Translations under genes and position numbers: made by a program
The notes under the pieces: model-generated
Databases searched by the model: none
Seen by the model: only the letters and a program-made list of their open reading frames with translations
What the model was told of the DNA's origin: nothing
Source of the DNA: Sarcocystis neurona
Lineage: Eukaryota > Apicomplexa > Conoidasida > Eucoccidiorida > Sarcocystidae
Reading direction: 5' to 3'
Assembly (NCBI GenBank): GCA_000727475.1
Contig: KL647289.1
Location: 1,552,036-1,616,035, forward strand
Length of the DNA: 64,000 nucleotides
Part shown: piece by piece, positions 25,513-36,500 of the stretch
Layout of the letters: the number at the start of each line of letters is the position of its first letter
Position numbering within the stretch: position 1 is the first letter of the stretch

Positions 25513-26899
25513 GGCAGTTCAGTTCGCCTGGGTCCCCTCGTGGGAAGGGCCTCATTGTACCAGGGCGGGGCCTGCAGTAACCACCGCCGAAATGGAGACA
25601 TGTGGGGTGGCTCCTCCTTCCCCGTGCAGTTGTGACTTTTTAACCTACAGAAATGCTTCTAGGTATAAGATTCGATCGCAAACACACTGAAATATCTCAC
25701 ATACGGTCAAAATCTCTCCCAAATGTAGAGCAGCATTCGCACAAAATTGTTGGGCCGAGGATGTGGCTCCCGAAGCCCCCCCGCAGAAGAGTGGGCACAA
25801 CTCATCCCCAAAACTCACGACTACGAACACTTTAAAGGCTTTTTGAAGCTCTAAAAACAAGCGAACTAGCGAGCGAAAGATCTTACGCGAGCACGGCGAC
25901 GTCTATGCTCCCCTTTGCAAGTCGCTTCCCTTACGCACACCTTCGGACGAGTAATTTCAGGAACATGCCCAGCAAAACTACTGTAATCAGATGTGAAACA
26001 ACACTACCGACCGTACTATGGTAGTTTACGCGATGCCCCCGATTCCGACGCACGAGCCCCGTAACGGTAGCAGTAGAAACAAAGCGCGGGCTCTGGCTGC
26101 AGCCTTCCGTTGCTGGCCTCGGTACACGTCTTTTCGGCAGACCCGCTAGCCAAACGCACGTGAAGTGCTGGGTGATTGTTTTCCGTTCTTCGTGGTGGAC
26201 GCTTCAAACAATCCGTCTGCCAGAGGGGTGCGCGCGTATGCTTCTCCGAGCGTGCACTCTGGGAGCTCCACGCTTTACATACATCAGCTTTACTACCTCA
26301 GCTCCCCTGCTGTTTTCCGTAGCGAGGTGTGCCTGGCGCTGTGGATTTTCACTGGTGGGTCCTTGTACTATAACGAGCCACCGAGCGAGCAGCCGTCATG
26401 TGAGCACTGTGAGAGGGAGTGGCCTTACAGCCGACGCGTACACCACGCGGGAAACTATGTGTAAACATATTTCCACGTGGGAACATACGCGTATCCACCG
26501 TAGGTGTAAATAGACAGCTCTAAAGACCCAGCACTGAAATAAGACCGGCAACGTCTATAGGCGTGCAGCGGACGCGCCGATTTACGCTTCCCCACAAAAC
26601 CGTACATCATTCATACAGTGGAAACAAGCTCCGGAGGGCACACGCGATACGAAGCGCATTCGACATACACGAGGATATATGCATGGATGCATCGCAGCAC
26701 TCCAGTCAGCTACTGTGTCGCCGCCTTGTTTCCGGAGGTGTTGCCGGTCTGCAGCATGTGCGGCTCCTGCCGATACCAGGGCTGACGCTTGCTGCTTCTG
26801 CTGTCCCCGTGCTGTCCGATGCTGCTGTTGGCTGGCTGTTCGTGGCTGGTGCGTGCGCCCCAGCGGCTGGTCTTCGTGCCACGCTGTTTATGTTGGCCT

Positions 26900-27035
26900 T
26901 GTTGCAGGTTTTGCGGTGGTTGCTGGGGTTGCAGTGGCTACTGCTGATAGTGCTGTTGATGGTGTTGCTGCTGATGGTGCTGCTGCTGACGCTCCTGCTG
27001 ATGCTACTGCTGCTGATACTGCCGCTGCTGAGGCT
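26900..27035. repeat. CTG-rich trinucleotide tract
   Basis: Imperfect CTG/TTG/ATG triplets create open frames in several frames on both strands, giving Leu-rich, Cys/Ala-rich or Ser/Ile-rich translations. This explains the overlapping 180-260-codon frames here without a gene. Confidence 0.7.
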
Positions 27036-27114
27036 TTGGCTGTTCGTGATCTGCTGTTTCTCGCACGGGTGCTGCGCCGCCAGTCGGCTATAGCGGGACG
27101 AGCAAGGGCGGCTG

Positions 27115-27244
27115 TTTCGTTCGCCTGCGCCGTCTTTTTTCCTGCTGGCAGAAACATTGTACCATGTCTCGTGGTACAATATTTCGTTCGCCTGCGCCGT
27201 CTTTTTTCCTGCTGGCAGAAATGTTGTACCATGTCTCGTGGTAC
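27115..27244. repeat. 67-bp tandem duplication, each copy carrying a hairpin
   Basis: A copy starting TTTCGTTCGCCTGCGCCGTC at 27115 repeats at 27182 with very few differences. Each copy contains an inverted repeat. In copy 1 the arms are ATTGTACCA (27156-27164) and TGGTACAAT (27172-27180) with a 7-nt loop. The low divergence indicates a recent duplication. Confidence 0.85.
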
Positions 27245-29149
27245 TGTGCTGGCTGCTGGATTTTTTCATTGATGGCGTCTGTTTCGCTGTTGTCGACCGG
27301 CGCACACGTGTTCGGGTAGATACCGGACTCTGGACATGCTTGATCCTCTGGTTCGCACGGTAATCAACATACACGCAACCCACTGTCGCGCGCACACGAC
27401 ACCCTCGCGTTACACTAGGTTCGCCAGAATGTTTGACCGCGGATCCCATATGCTGAGGTTCAAAGACCACACCAACACGCATAACTGTAGGGCAAAACTA
27501 ACCCCGTAGACGTGAAGACACCTGCGTCCAGTGATTCGTACGAACCTGCTCGCTTCAGTCAGTTCGAAAAAACCACATCCACAACTTTAACCAGGTATGT
27601 CCACATAAACAACTGAAGGGGAAGCAAACCGGTACCACACGCACGCAAGAACTCATTACTCTAGTGTGTTTCAAAGTCAACGAGAATAAGACAGCGCCAC
27701 GTATCGATGCAAACGTGTCCTGGGCCTCGGACGTAAATGCTCTATACGGCTCAGTAAAGCCCCCACATCTCAGAACCTCTTCATATGGGGCACTTTGTGG
27801 CAAGAATGGGAAATCTTCAACGCTTTAGTAACCGCTACACGTCGACACTCTGCCACTGCAGATATGTGTGGGTATTCTGCACGGGAGCACAGCAGCCTAG
27901 ACACGAATGGAGAGCTGGCCGTTACTACATCATAGGACCCATAAAGTCTAGCTCACGTTTTGCAACATATACAACTGTAGGGTACACCAGCTGTTGAAAC
28001 CAACTTCCAAGTTGGTCCAGGCGCAGCATCATTGTATATACGTATATATGTAGGCGACATCGTGGTTTGTGGTAGCGTATGACTGTTTTGTCAATAAACA
28101 TTCCAGATAGAGATGACTCTACTTGTGTACTGACATGCAAACCCCGTGCAAGGAAGACTACGACTGTGCGATTGTAGAGGCTGCAATACTCCGGCGGTGC
28201 CTGCGCGCGCCGGATACCCAGCATTCTGTAGAGGAAGCAGCGATACGTGTGGCTGCATTTCCGCCGTGACGCTGCGGTGTACAGCAGGTGGGAAATTGCA
28301 GAGCTGTTGATGAAGTCGCATACGCGTATTTACCCGCGCAGCACCGCACAACTGTACTGCTCAGGGTCCCGGTGCCGACAAGTGTAGGGCTCGACAGGAA
28401 ATTGGACCCCCTATCCTGAAACAGATATACGAGTGCAGGTACTTCTGCATATAGTCCACTGATGCGAGCCCAATGCGCCCAAGGAGTTGTGTCTCCTCCT
28501 CTGTAGCATATTCTCAGCGTCAGCGCATCTAGGACCTATCTGGAGGGCGGACTTGCGGTTCACGGAGTACACGCAACTGCACCTTTGCATGGGTGTAGAA
28601 GCCAGAGCATTGCTATCTTATTGGTGGGTGCTTGTGGGTACCCGCACATCTACCTGCTCAGGTTCGTGTCCACAGCGCCATCTACAGGACCAGCTTCAGG
28701 TGAACGTAATTGGCAGCGAAGTTACCCACAGGATGTGTGCGTCACGTGAGTCTCACCGACGTGCGCGGGACTACGACTCGCTGCGTGTATGCTACGGCGC
28801 GCGGGATAACGTGCATTTCTTTGGCAGATTATCTCCGCGGAGTAGTATTTGTCGTCCTCTTTGTCGACGACAACTCATGAGGTCATAGTCGACTGCATGT
28901 ATACAAGTGCACCCGTGTACACAACTGCGGGCACAAACGCATGAAGTTCCTTTGAGGTTAGCTGCGGCAGCGGGAAAAACATTGTATTAGAAAGCAGCTG
29001 AGTAATCCCTTCGCGGGCTTAACTTGGCTGACTACCTTTTGTCTTCCACTGTGAGTCCTTGCCATCCAAGCAGATATACGGCTTCACACGGACACGTATA
29101 TTAGCTTTATCGGAGGAGAGGCGCAAAAAAAAAGGTGTGGAGTAATTTC

Positions 29150-29208
29150 ATGTTATACACATGTACGCGAACGTGAATCCATGTTATATACATGAACGCG
29201 AACGTGAA
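29150..29208. repeat. 31-bp-period tandem duplication
   Basis: ATGTTATACACATGTACGCG at 29150 recurs as ATGTTATATACATGAACGCG at 29181, followed in both copies by AACGTGAA. Non-coding context. Confidence 0.75.
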
Positions 29209-31884
29209 GATACCGTCGCTCCACAAGTCGGCACGCCGACAGCAGCTGTACCAAAAGAAAGGTGTTCAGAGCGCACATCACGTTCCAGGGGCATCGCTTC
29301 CAACCCCGAAATGCACACAGTGCTACACTACATATTCAGTATAACCTGCTTGTCTGACTAACTTGGAGACGCCAACTGCGCATCTAATGCACCGTTTCCT
29401 TGAGGGTTTACACCGAGCGGTGTGCGCTAATGGAGTATGTGGAAGAGACGCAGTTCTCCTTTGCCACGTGAATAGGTGTTGTTTATGAAGTGAATCTTCA
29501 ATATCACTTCAGGAATTGCCATTTTCCCATACCCACGCACTCTGCGTGTACGCGGTCTCCGCGTACACACGTAGAAGAAGTGGTTGAATCTTCTGACCAG
29601 ACGCAAACACACGCACGGACGTACGCACACGCATACGCCTATCTGCGTCCAGGCACGGGTGTACTTCTCCAGTTTCGTGGGGGACTTCTGAGTTGCTTCA
29701 ATATCAGTCAGTCCATGGCAAAGACCTGTAGTCATACGCGTGCAGGAGATTCCCGCACTTCCGGCTGCCGGCTGTGTAGCAGCGCTGCTCTGCCTGCACT
29801 ACTACATGCCTGTATAATTCAGTGCCAGGAAATGTATTCTGCAGAACAAGAGTGTCAAAAATGATCAAAAGATAATTGTGTGGGTGGGTTATGCGCGTGC
29901 AAGAGTGGTAACAGCGGTGATCGTGTGTTTCACTGCGTGGTTCATAAACGCGTTCTTGTACCCCAGAGCCTCCATTATCTTCTTTGGTAGTGTAACGTAT
30001 ACATGTGTTCCAAATTGGGAGGACACAAATAGCGTCTGCTGTGTGTGTTAGAGTCCTCATCGGACAACAAGGAGGTTGCTAAGTTGTTGGCACACGCAAA
30101 GGTATGTACCATACAAAGCTCCACAACGGATCCGGATCTCGTTGTTGTCACAAAGCTACGCGCACGTACTTCTGTGAACTATGCACCTTACACCTACGTG
30201 CAGTTGTGAATACTGTGTCCAACGCGTACACGCCTGCCGGTAGGCCACACACAAATTTGAGCGTCGCATATGCGTTTATGCCAGAGAACATGTGGCGGTG
30301 TCACATCCTTTAACAGACATCCAGGTACTTTTTGGTTAGCTACATGCTTCAGCGGCTCTCTGTGAGTGCATACTGAGAAGGCTGTCACCAGGAAGTAACG
30401 TGACAGGGAAGGCGACTGACGCAGAGAATGCTGCGGAACAACAACGAGAAGGCTCTGCGTTCTGTGCGGTTTTCTAATGTTCCCTTATTGCCCTGTCGAG
30501 AAGAGTCTGAATGTTGTAAGGTAGAACGTGGAGGGAATAACGCAATGTAAAACCTTTTACATGGCACCACAACGTCCACCGTGCAAAGAGCACACTTGAG
30601 CGTGTGCGTGCTCCGCTCCAGTACAGGACACACTGTGTGTCCAAGCAGAGCTGAGGCAGAAAACACTACAACGGCGACTTTTTGCACTTGCTCTAGCACG
30701 TGTGGAAAGTACGTGCCGGGTAATCACGCCTGGCCATACGGTACACGCTTTGCCTATGAGTGTCAGTGTGGTCGCGCAGCTGTACAGAAGAGACAGCAGC
30801 AAAAAACCAATGATATCTACGTATTTACACCAATACACGAGCTGTGCCTCTACAGGCACGCACGTATCGCTAGGTCAATTTAAGCAGAGTAGTACGCCTG
30901 TCTATGAAAGGCCATACTGTTGTCGTGCTAGAATCTCATCGCTAACCCCTTTCCCAAGGCCTATATACGAAGTCACGCGTGAAGAAAAAGTATCATGTTG
31001 CCATTTCCAGTAACAATATGTCAGCCGGCGCTTTGTAGTGGGGATGTCGTCCTCTATCCCACATGATTTCCGCCTTTGCTTGCTGAAAGGGGGGTTCCCA
31101 GCCACTTTCAGCTTACACGAAAGGCGAAATCATTCAATGTCTATAACATTCAGAAAGGGATTTAAGCCCCTGTGAGACACGACTCCACCAGCGCTCCAGC
31201 TATCAACAGTACAGCGCGCAGCCCACAGGTGGTGTCCAGTAGGAGGTGTGTAGGCGTCGATATAGCTCGCACAGATATTCACGCAGTCCAAGAAGGCATT
31301 CACACGTTGAAAATCCTGGTCGCGATCATAGCTATGAATGAAGAGCGACCTTTATTAGCCTACAAAAGTGTACGATAAGTGACCTCATTGTACGTGGTTT
31401 CAAATGTCATACACTACAAAAAGGGTTGTTTCCACTAGTAGCTAATCGCAGCAAACAAAAGATGATCCGGCGTGACAAGGGCACCAGTGGGCTCAACCAA
31501 AGCTTTCAGCTTGCGCACGCCCAAGTGGGACCCTTACTGGATAATGCTGATGTACAATCGTCCAAGCGTGCGTCCCACGACGACACCACAACGTAGCACA
31601 CATGTTGTCGAGCAGAGAGCTTTCTGTAAACTCGGCGAAACGAAGGATGTCTCGCTGGGGTGGCAGCATATTTATGCTCGAAACCGACCCGTGTACATAT
31701 CCAGTCAGACCCGTGTTACACGGTAGAAGTTAGAATGCTGAGTGAGTGTGCATCGGTTGATACCCTGATTACATATTTGGACGTCCTGGTGTGCAAACAG
31801 CCCCCCAGGAAAGGGAATACAAACGTACAAGCCGGGAGAGGCAGATACTGCATTCATGTGGACAATGTACACTGCAAACACGCG

Positions 31885-32094
31885 TATAAGTATGTACATA
31901 TATATATGTATATATATGTATACGTACGCATATATGCATACGCGCAGGTCGCAATGTGAACGTACCTCCACCTGTGAAACGTGCTTGCACATGACGTATA
32001 CACGTGCGTAGAAAACGTTGGTTCCTGCGTATCGTGCAGATGTGACATTACATAGGTGCAGCCGTACAAGCTGGCAATGCAGAAATTCGAGGGG

Positions 32095-32128
<34 letters not shown>

Positions 32129-32221
32129 CCAGACCCCTTACTTGGTGATCGGTGTGTGTGTGTGTGTGGTGGGTGTGCGTATGTGTGTGGGTGTGGTGTG
32201 TGTGTGTGTGTGTGTGTGTGT
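31885..32221. repeat. AT/ATGT and TG microsatellites left of gap
   Basis: TATATATG-type repeats at about 31895-31940, (TA)n at about 32095-32126, and (TG)n from about 32152 that runs into the gap. Confidence 0.85.
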
Positions 32222-32903
32222 NNNNNNNNNNNNNNNNNNNNNNNNNNNNNNNNNNNNNNNNNNNNNNNNNNNNNNNNNNNNNNNNNNNNNNNNNNNNNNN
32301 NNNNNNNNNNNNNNNNNNNNNNNNNNNNNNNNNNNNNNNNNNNNNNNNNNNNNNNNNNNNNNNNNNNNNNNNNNNNNNNNNNNNNNNNNNNNNNNNNNNN
32401 NNNNNNNNNNNNNNNNNNNNNNNNNNNNNNNNNNNNNNNNNNNNNNNNNNNNNNNNNNNNNNNNNNNNNNNNNNNNNNNNNNNNNNNNNNNNNNNNNNNN
32501 NNNNNNNNNNNNNNNNNNNNNNNNNNNNNNNNNNNNNNNNNNNNNNNNNNNNNNNNNNNNNNNNNNNNNNNNNNNNNNNNNNNNNNNNNNNNNNNNNNNN
32601 NNNNNNNNNNNNNNNNNNNNNNNNNNNNNNNNNNNNNNNNNNNNNNNNNNNNNNNNNNNNNNNNNNNNNNNNNNNNNNNNNNNNNNNNNNNNNNNNNNNN
32701 NNNNNNNNNNNNNNNNNNNNNNNNNNNNNNNNNNNNNNNNNNNNNNNNNNNNNNNNNNNNNNNNNNNNNNNNNNNNNNNNNNNNNNNNNNNNNNNNNNNN
32801 NNNNNNNNNNNNNNNNNNNNNNNNNNNNNNNNNNNNNNNNNNNNNNNNNNNNNNNNNNNNNNNNNNNNNNNNNNNNNNNNNNNNNNNNNNNNNNNNNNNN
32901 NNN
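32222..32903. other. Assembly gap (682 N) inside a TG microsatellite
   Basis: Both borders are (TG)n with matching GGGTGTGCGTATGTGTGTGG interruptions, so the missing sequence is probably more of the same repeat. Reading frames that span it are not real. Confidence 0.98.
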
Positions 32904-32940
32904 TGTGTGTGTGTGTGTGTGGGTGTGCGTATGTGTGTGG

Positions 32941-32977
<37 letters not shown>
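32904..32977. repeat. TG microsatellite right of gap
   Basis: (TG)n with a GCGTATG interruption that mirrors the left side of the gap. Confidence 0.9.
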
Positions 32978-32978
<1 letters not shown>

Positions 32979-33561
32979 GCCCTTGCCCACTTCTCACACA
33001 GAAGACGTACGAGCTACGCGCGGCGACCACCATCTACACGAAGTGACCAGGAAAAGTGCCTGCTCATGTGACTTGATCGTCTCCTCTCTACTCACTGTTG
33101 TGTTTCTTCATAACAAACACAACAACACACAACTTGAGGCATGTTATAGCATGTGTCTTTCCGTCTGCACAGCTGTGGCGTGTAATCCGCAGACGTAACA
33201 AGAGTATGTACGCGTGTGGTCAAGTCTGCACCGTCGAGGCTTTTCCCTAACACAAGTATGCGTACACGTATACATGCAAATATTCCAGCAAATCGGTCCC
33301 GACCCTTCTTCTCCGTTAACTCCGCACCAACGCGGACCTGCCACAGCAGTCCCGACGTCTGATACTGCTGTGCACAGCATGTGTGCGGATATCAGAATCA
33401 GCCCCCTAAAGGCAACGACCGTACGTCTCTCTTACCCATTCTGCGTGCATACATTTCAACAATTTTCTGCGTCTGGATGTCTCCTGCAAGCAAACTTGTA
33501 GTCGCACACGCGCTCCTCCTTCACAAGTGCACTTACAGATTTGCACACTGCTACCGAAGAA

Positions 33562-36500
33562 TTAGAGCAGGCTAGCTTTCTTCGCTCCTACTAGCTGAGC
33601 AAAAGTGTCCTCCTCCTCGTCAGCTTCCAGCGCAGTCAGAAATGCCTCGTCGTCACTGGCGGGGGCGTTAAGCATGCTAGTAGAGCGCTGCAGAACAGCG
33701 TGCTTCTCTGCTGCAGTCCTCTCGTCCAACGAGCTGAAGAGAGCGCCGCTTCTATACTCCTCCTGTGCCTCTGCAGGTCTATTTGCCTGGTCAATCTCGG
33801 CTTCTGCAGGTGGATAGTCCTTTATTGTCAGCCAGCTTACAAGGTGTTCATCCTCTCCGTCACCAGCATTTTCAAGCTCATCCTGACTGCGGAAGACGTC
33901 TTCTCTCCCTGCAACGCTCGCTGCTGCGGTTGTTGGTCCCCGATGATCGCGTTGGCTGAGTACGCATTCCAGTTCACTACACACCTGGTCAACACCGCAT
34001 GCGTCATCCTTCTTATTCTGTTTATTTCCACCTACCTTCACCTCGTGTCTTTCAGGGCAAGTGACAGTCCCCTTCTCCTTCTCGAATTTGTGCTGTATTT
34101 GAATAGTATCTCTCTTAAAGTGGCTGTCAGCGTCTCCTCGAGCACAATTTGTATTTTGCTTCTCGCCTTGGAACGCTGTCACAGTTTCAGTAGATGCACG
34201 CGTAGGAAAAGACGCCTGATTCTCTACGGTGTGGGACACAGCTTCCCTTGTAGATCCACTGGTACTCCGTTGTCGTTCGTTCTCTGCACTGAGAGTCGCT
34301 ATTTCTCTGTGAGTACGTCGCGGAGAACTGTACACGGCCTCCTGTTTCTTCTGTCCTGCGGGCGCACGTTCTTTTTCTGAGGCGTCTTTACACCCATACA
34401 GAGGTATTTCCCTAACTTGACGCACCGTGCAATCACTGCTGCCAATGCAGCTATCACGATTCACTTGTGTTGTCCGCAACGTGCGACTTTCGCGTGCCTC
34501 GCTCTCTTCCACCGTATTATGGACCTCTTTTAACTCCGGGTCCTCCTTTCCATCGCTCAAGGAACACCCGTGGTGCCTTTCAAGACCGGGAGACTCCTCA
34601 CGCGCTCCGAAATATTCTTTTCTACGCGCTAATTCCTCGACCCGCTTCAGTCCACCATCGGCCCCGTCGTTGCCCTTTCCTACTGTTGCCAATTCTTCTG
34701 GACAGCTATCCACTAGCTCAATCTCGACACACGGGTCCTTCGGCTCGCAATTAACTTCGCCGGTAACGAGCTCACGCGTTCGGACATCATCTTCTGCCTT
34801 GGCCTGCGCAGCGTCTCCGGGATGATCCCGCGGTACAGCGTTTATTGCTTCCGCATCCTGTAGTTTATACCTTGGAAATTCTGCGTGTGTGCGTTCCACC
34901 GACCCCCTCTCACTATGTCGTTCAGACTTCTGTCCCGTCGGTCCCTCGCCGTCTGCCGACTCTCCAGTTTGCTCCCCACTGCACGCCGCCCGCTTCCTGC
35001 CTTCTCCACGTGACTGCTTCGTTATTCTGCTAAGCAGCTCACTCCGTACTTCCCTCAATTGCCTGTCGTCCCGGTCGCAGGTTGTTTTGGTCTCTTTTAC
35101 CTGCCGTCGCCATTCGTGCCTGCTTAAATCGTCTGATTCAGCTTCACGGCGTGGGCACACTGGCTGCTTGCAAGTCTTCACGCCTCTACCGAATGCCTCC
35201 CGCTGCTTCTCCGTGCTGTGCACTCGAGCTTTCCCCGAACTGTCTCGCTCTCGGTGCAGTCCGTCCTCGGCTGGAGCTAGAGCGCTTACGCGATTAGTGA
35301 TGGAATCCTGATCCTCAGCCCGTCGAATCTTGCGTCGGCGCATCTCTGTATGCCTCCCACTTGCACGCGCTTCCTGCTGGTTTACGCCATTCGCCTCAAG
35401 ACCTTCTCCCCCCAGCGCGTCCTGTTGTTCTCCGTGAGACCGGACGCACTCTACTGCTTCTTTGTGCTGCTGGTTCCCTCTCTCACTCCTACACGCTTCA
35501 AGGGCACCTTTTCTAGCGGCGCTCGCGCCACCCGGTCGCGCGGGACGTATTGACGCTGTATCTGTAGACTTACCATCTTCGCGCTTTCCGCTGCTGCCGA
35601 TTTTTACTACGTCCCATCGGCAGCATCCCTCTGTCTCTAGGGGCTCCGTTGACGGGTGTGGAGAAAACGTATGCCTCGAGTAATTACTCTCCTGTCCGTC
35701 CCCCGCCGGTGAGATGGACGCAGATGTCAGATCCACTTCCTTCCTTATACCCACTTTCACTTTTTCTTGTAGCGCCCCAAGCTGAAGCGTGGGACTGTGC
35801 TGGCGGGCACCCCTTCGAAAACGTGATTCAGCCTCGCATTCAGTTGTTGTCTTCATAATGTGTGTATTGCCGTACAGACAATACGGAGCGTCCCTTGTAC
35901 AGCGTGGTTCGGTTTCTACGCGCTCAACAAAGATATTTGGAGGTGGCGTCCAACAAGCGGTGCACGACGACCTTGCCTGTTTCTCGTGAAATTCCGTCCC
36001 AAGAACTTCGAAAAAGAAGTCCGCAAAGCTCTTTCTTCGGCGGCAGGGTACTACGTACTCCCCCGGAGCCGCACACGTAGCAGCAAGGTCTGCTAATGGA
36101 AATGCACTGCAGAGAGCTGCATGGTTTGCGGGAGTCGTGCAAGGGGGAAGCACGTCTTGCGTGGGCATGCTGTATTCGGGTGCACGCACTCGTCGCGGCG
36201 ACGATGCGGACGAAGTGCTGCTCTCGAAATCTCTCACGCACTTCGCAGCGACCACCCACTTGCGCACAGTCACTGCCTTCCACCAGGATTGTAAAAAGAC
36301 GGCCTGGAACAATGGCATGCACCGAGCTAGACACAAGACGGTGTGTGTGTGTGTCTTTGCTTATTATGCTTGACGCAAGACGATGGCTGCTTGTCTGTGT
36401 TCACTGTTATGCCTGAAGGAGCCCCCGCGACACTGAGGAACACCATACGCAATTGACCGGTACGATGGCATCAACAAAGCGCGGCGCTTGCAGGTCTCAG

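Larger units (their letters stand above)
25513..33561. other. Gene-poor intergenic region with repeats and a gap
   Basis: No convincing gene. It contains a CTG-rich tract, a 67-bp tandem duplication with hairpin, a 31-bp-period repeat, AT and TG microsatellites and the second gap. The open frames seen are short, lack ATG starts, or come from repeat periodicity. Confidence 0.55.

Noticed and set aside
25645..25860. Minus-strand frame of 71 codons with Cys-rich helical look
   Set aside because: Isolated and without good acceptor or donor pairs or family resemblance; not enough to call.
26165..26464. Plus-strand frame with a hydrophobic, Tyr-rich segment
   Set aside because: No ATG at its start and no linked exons. 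It could be a membrane segment but cannot be supported.
26563..27482. Overlapping long open frames (176, 197 and 258 codons) on both strands
   Set aside because: They are produced by the CTG-rich tract and the 67-bp duplication. Three frames are open at once and the translations are low-complexity, with no splice support.
28487..28888. Plus-strand 133-codon frame with a hydrophobic start
   Set aside because: It begins with TTG rather than ATG, resembles nothing known and has no splice or context support.
31705..33198. Long open frames across the second gap (up to 442 codons)
   Set aside because: They consist of unknown residues plus His/Thr or Cys/Val runs from the TG/CA microsatellite, so they are not genes.
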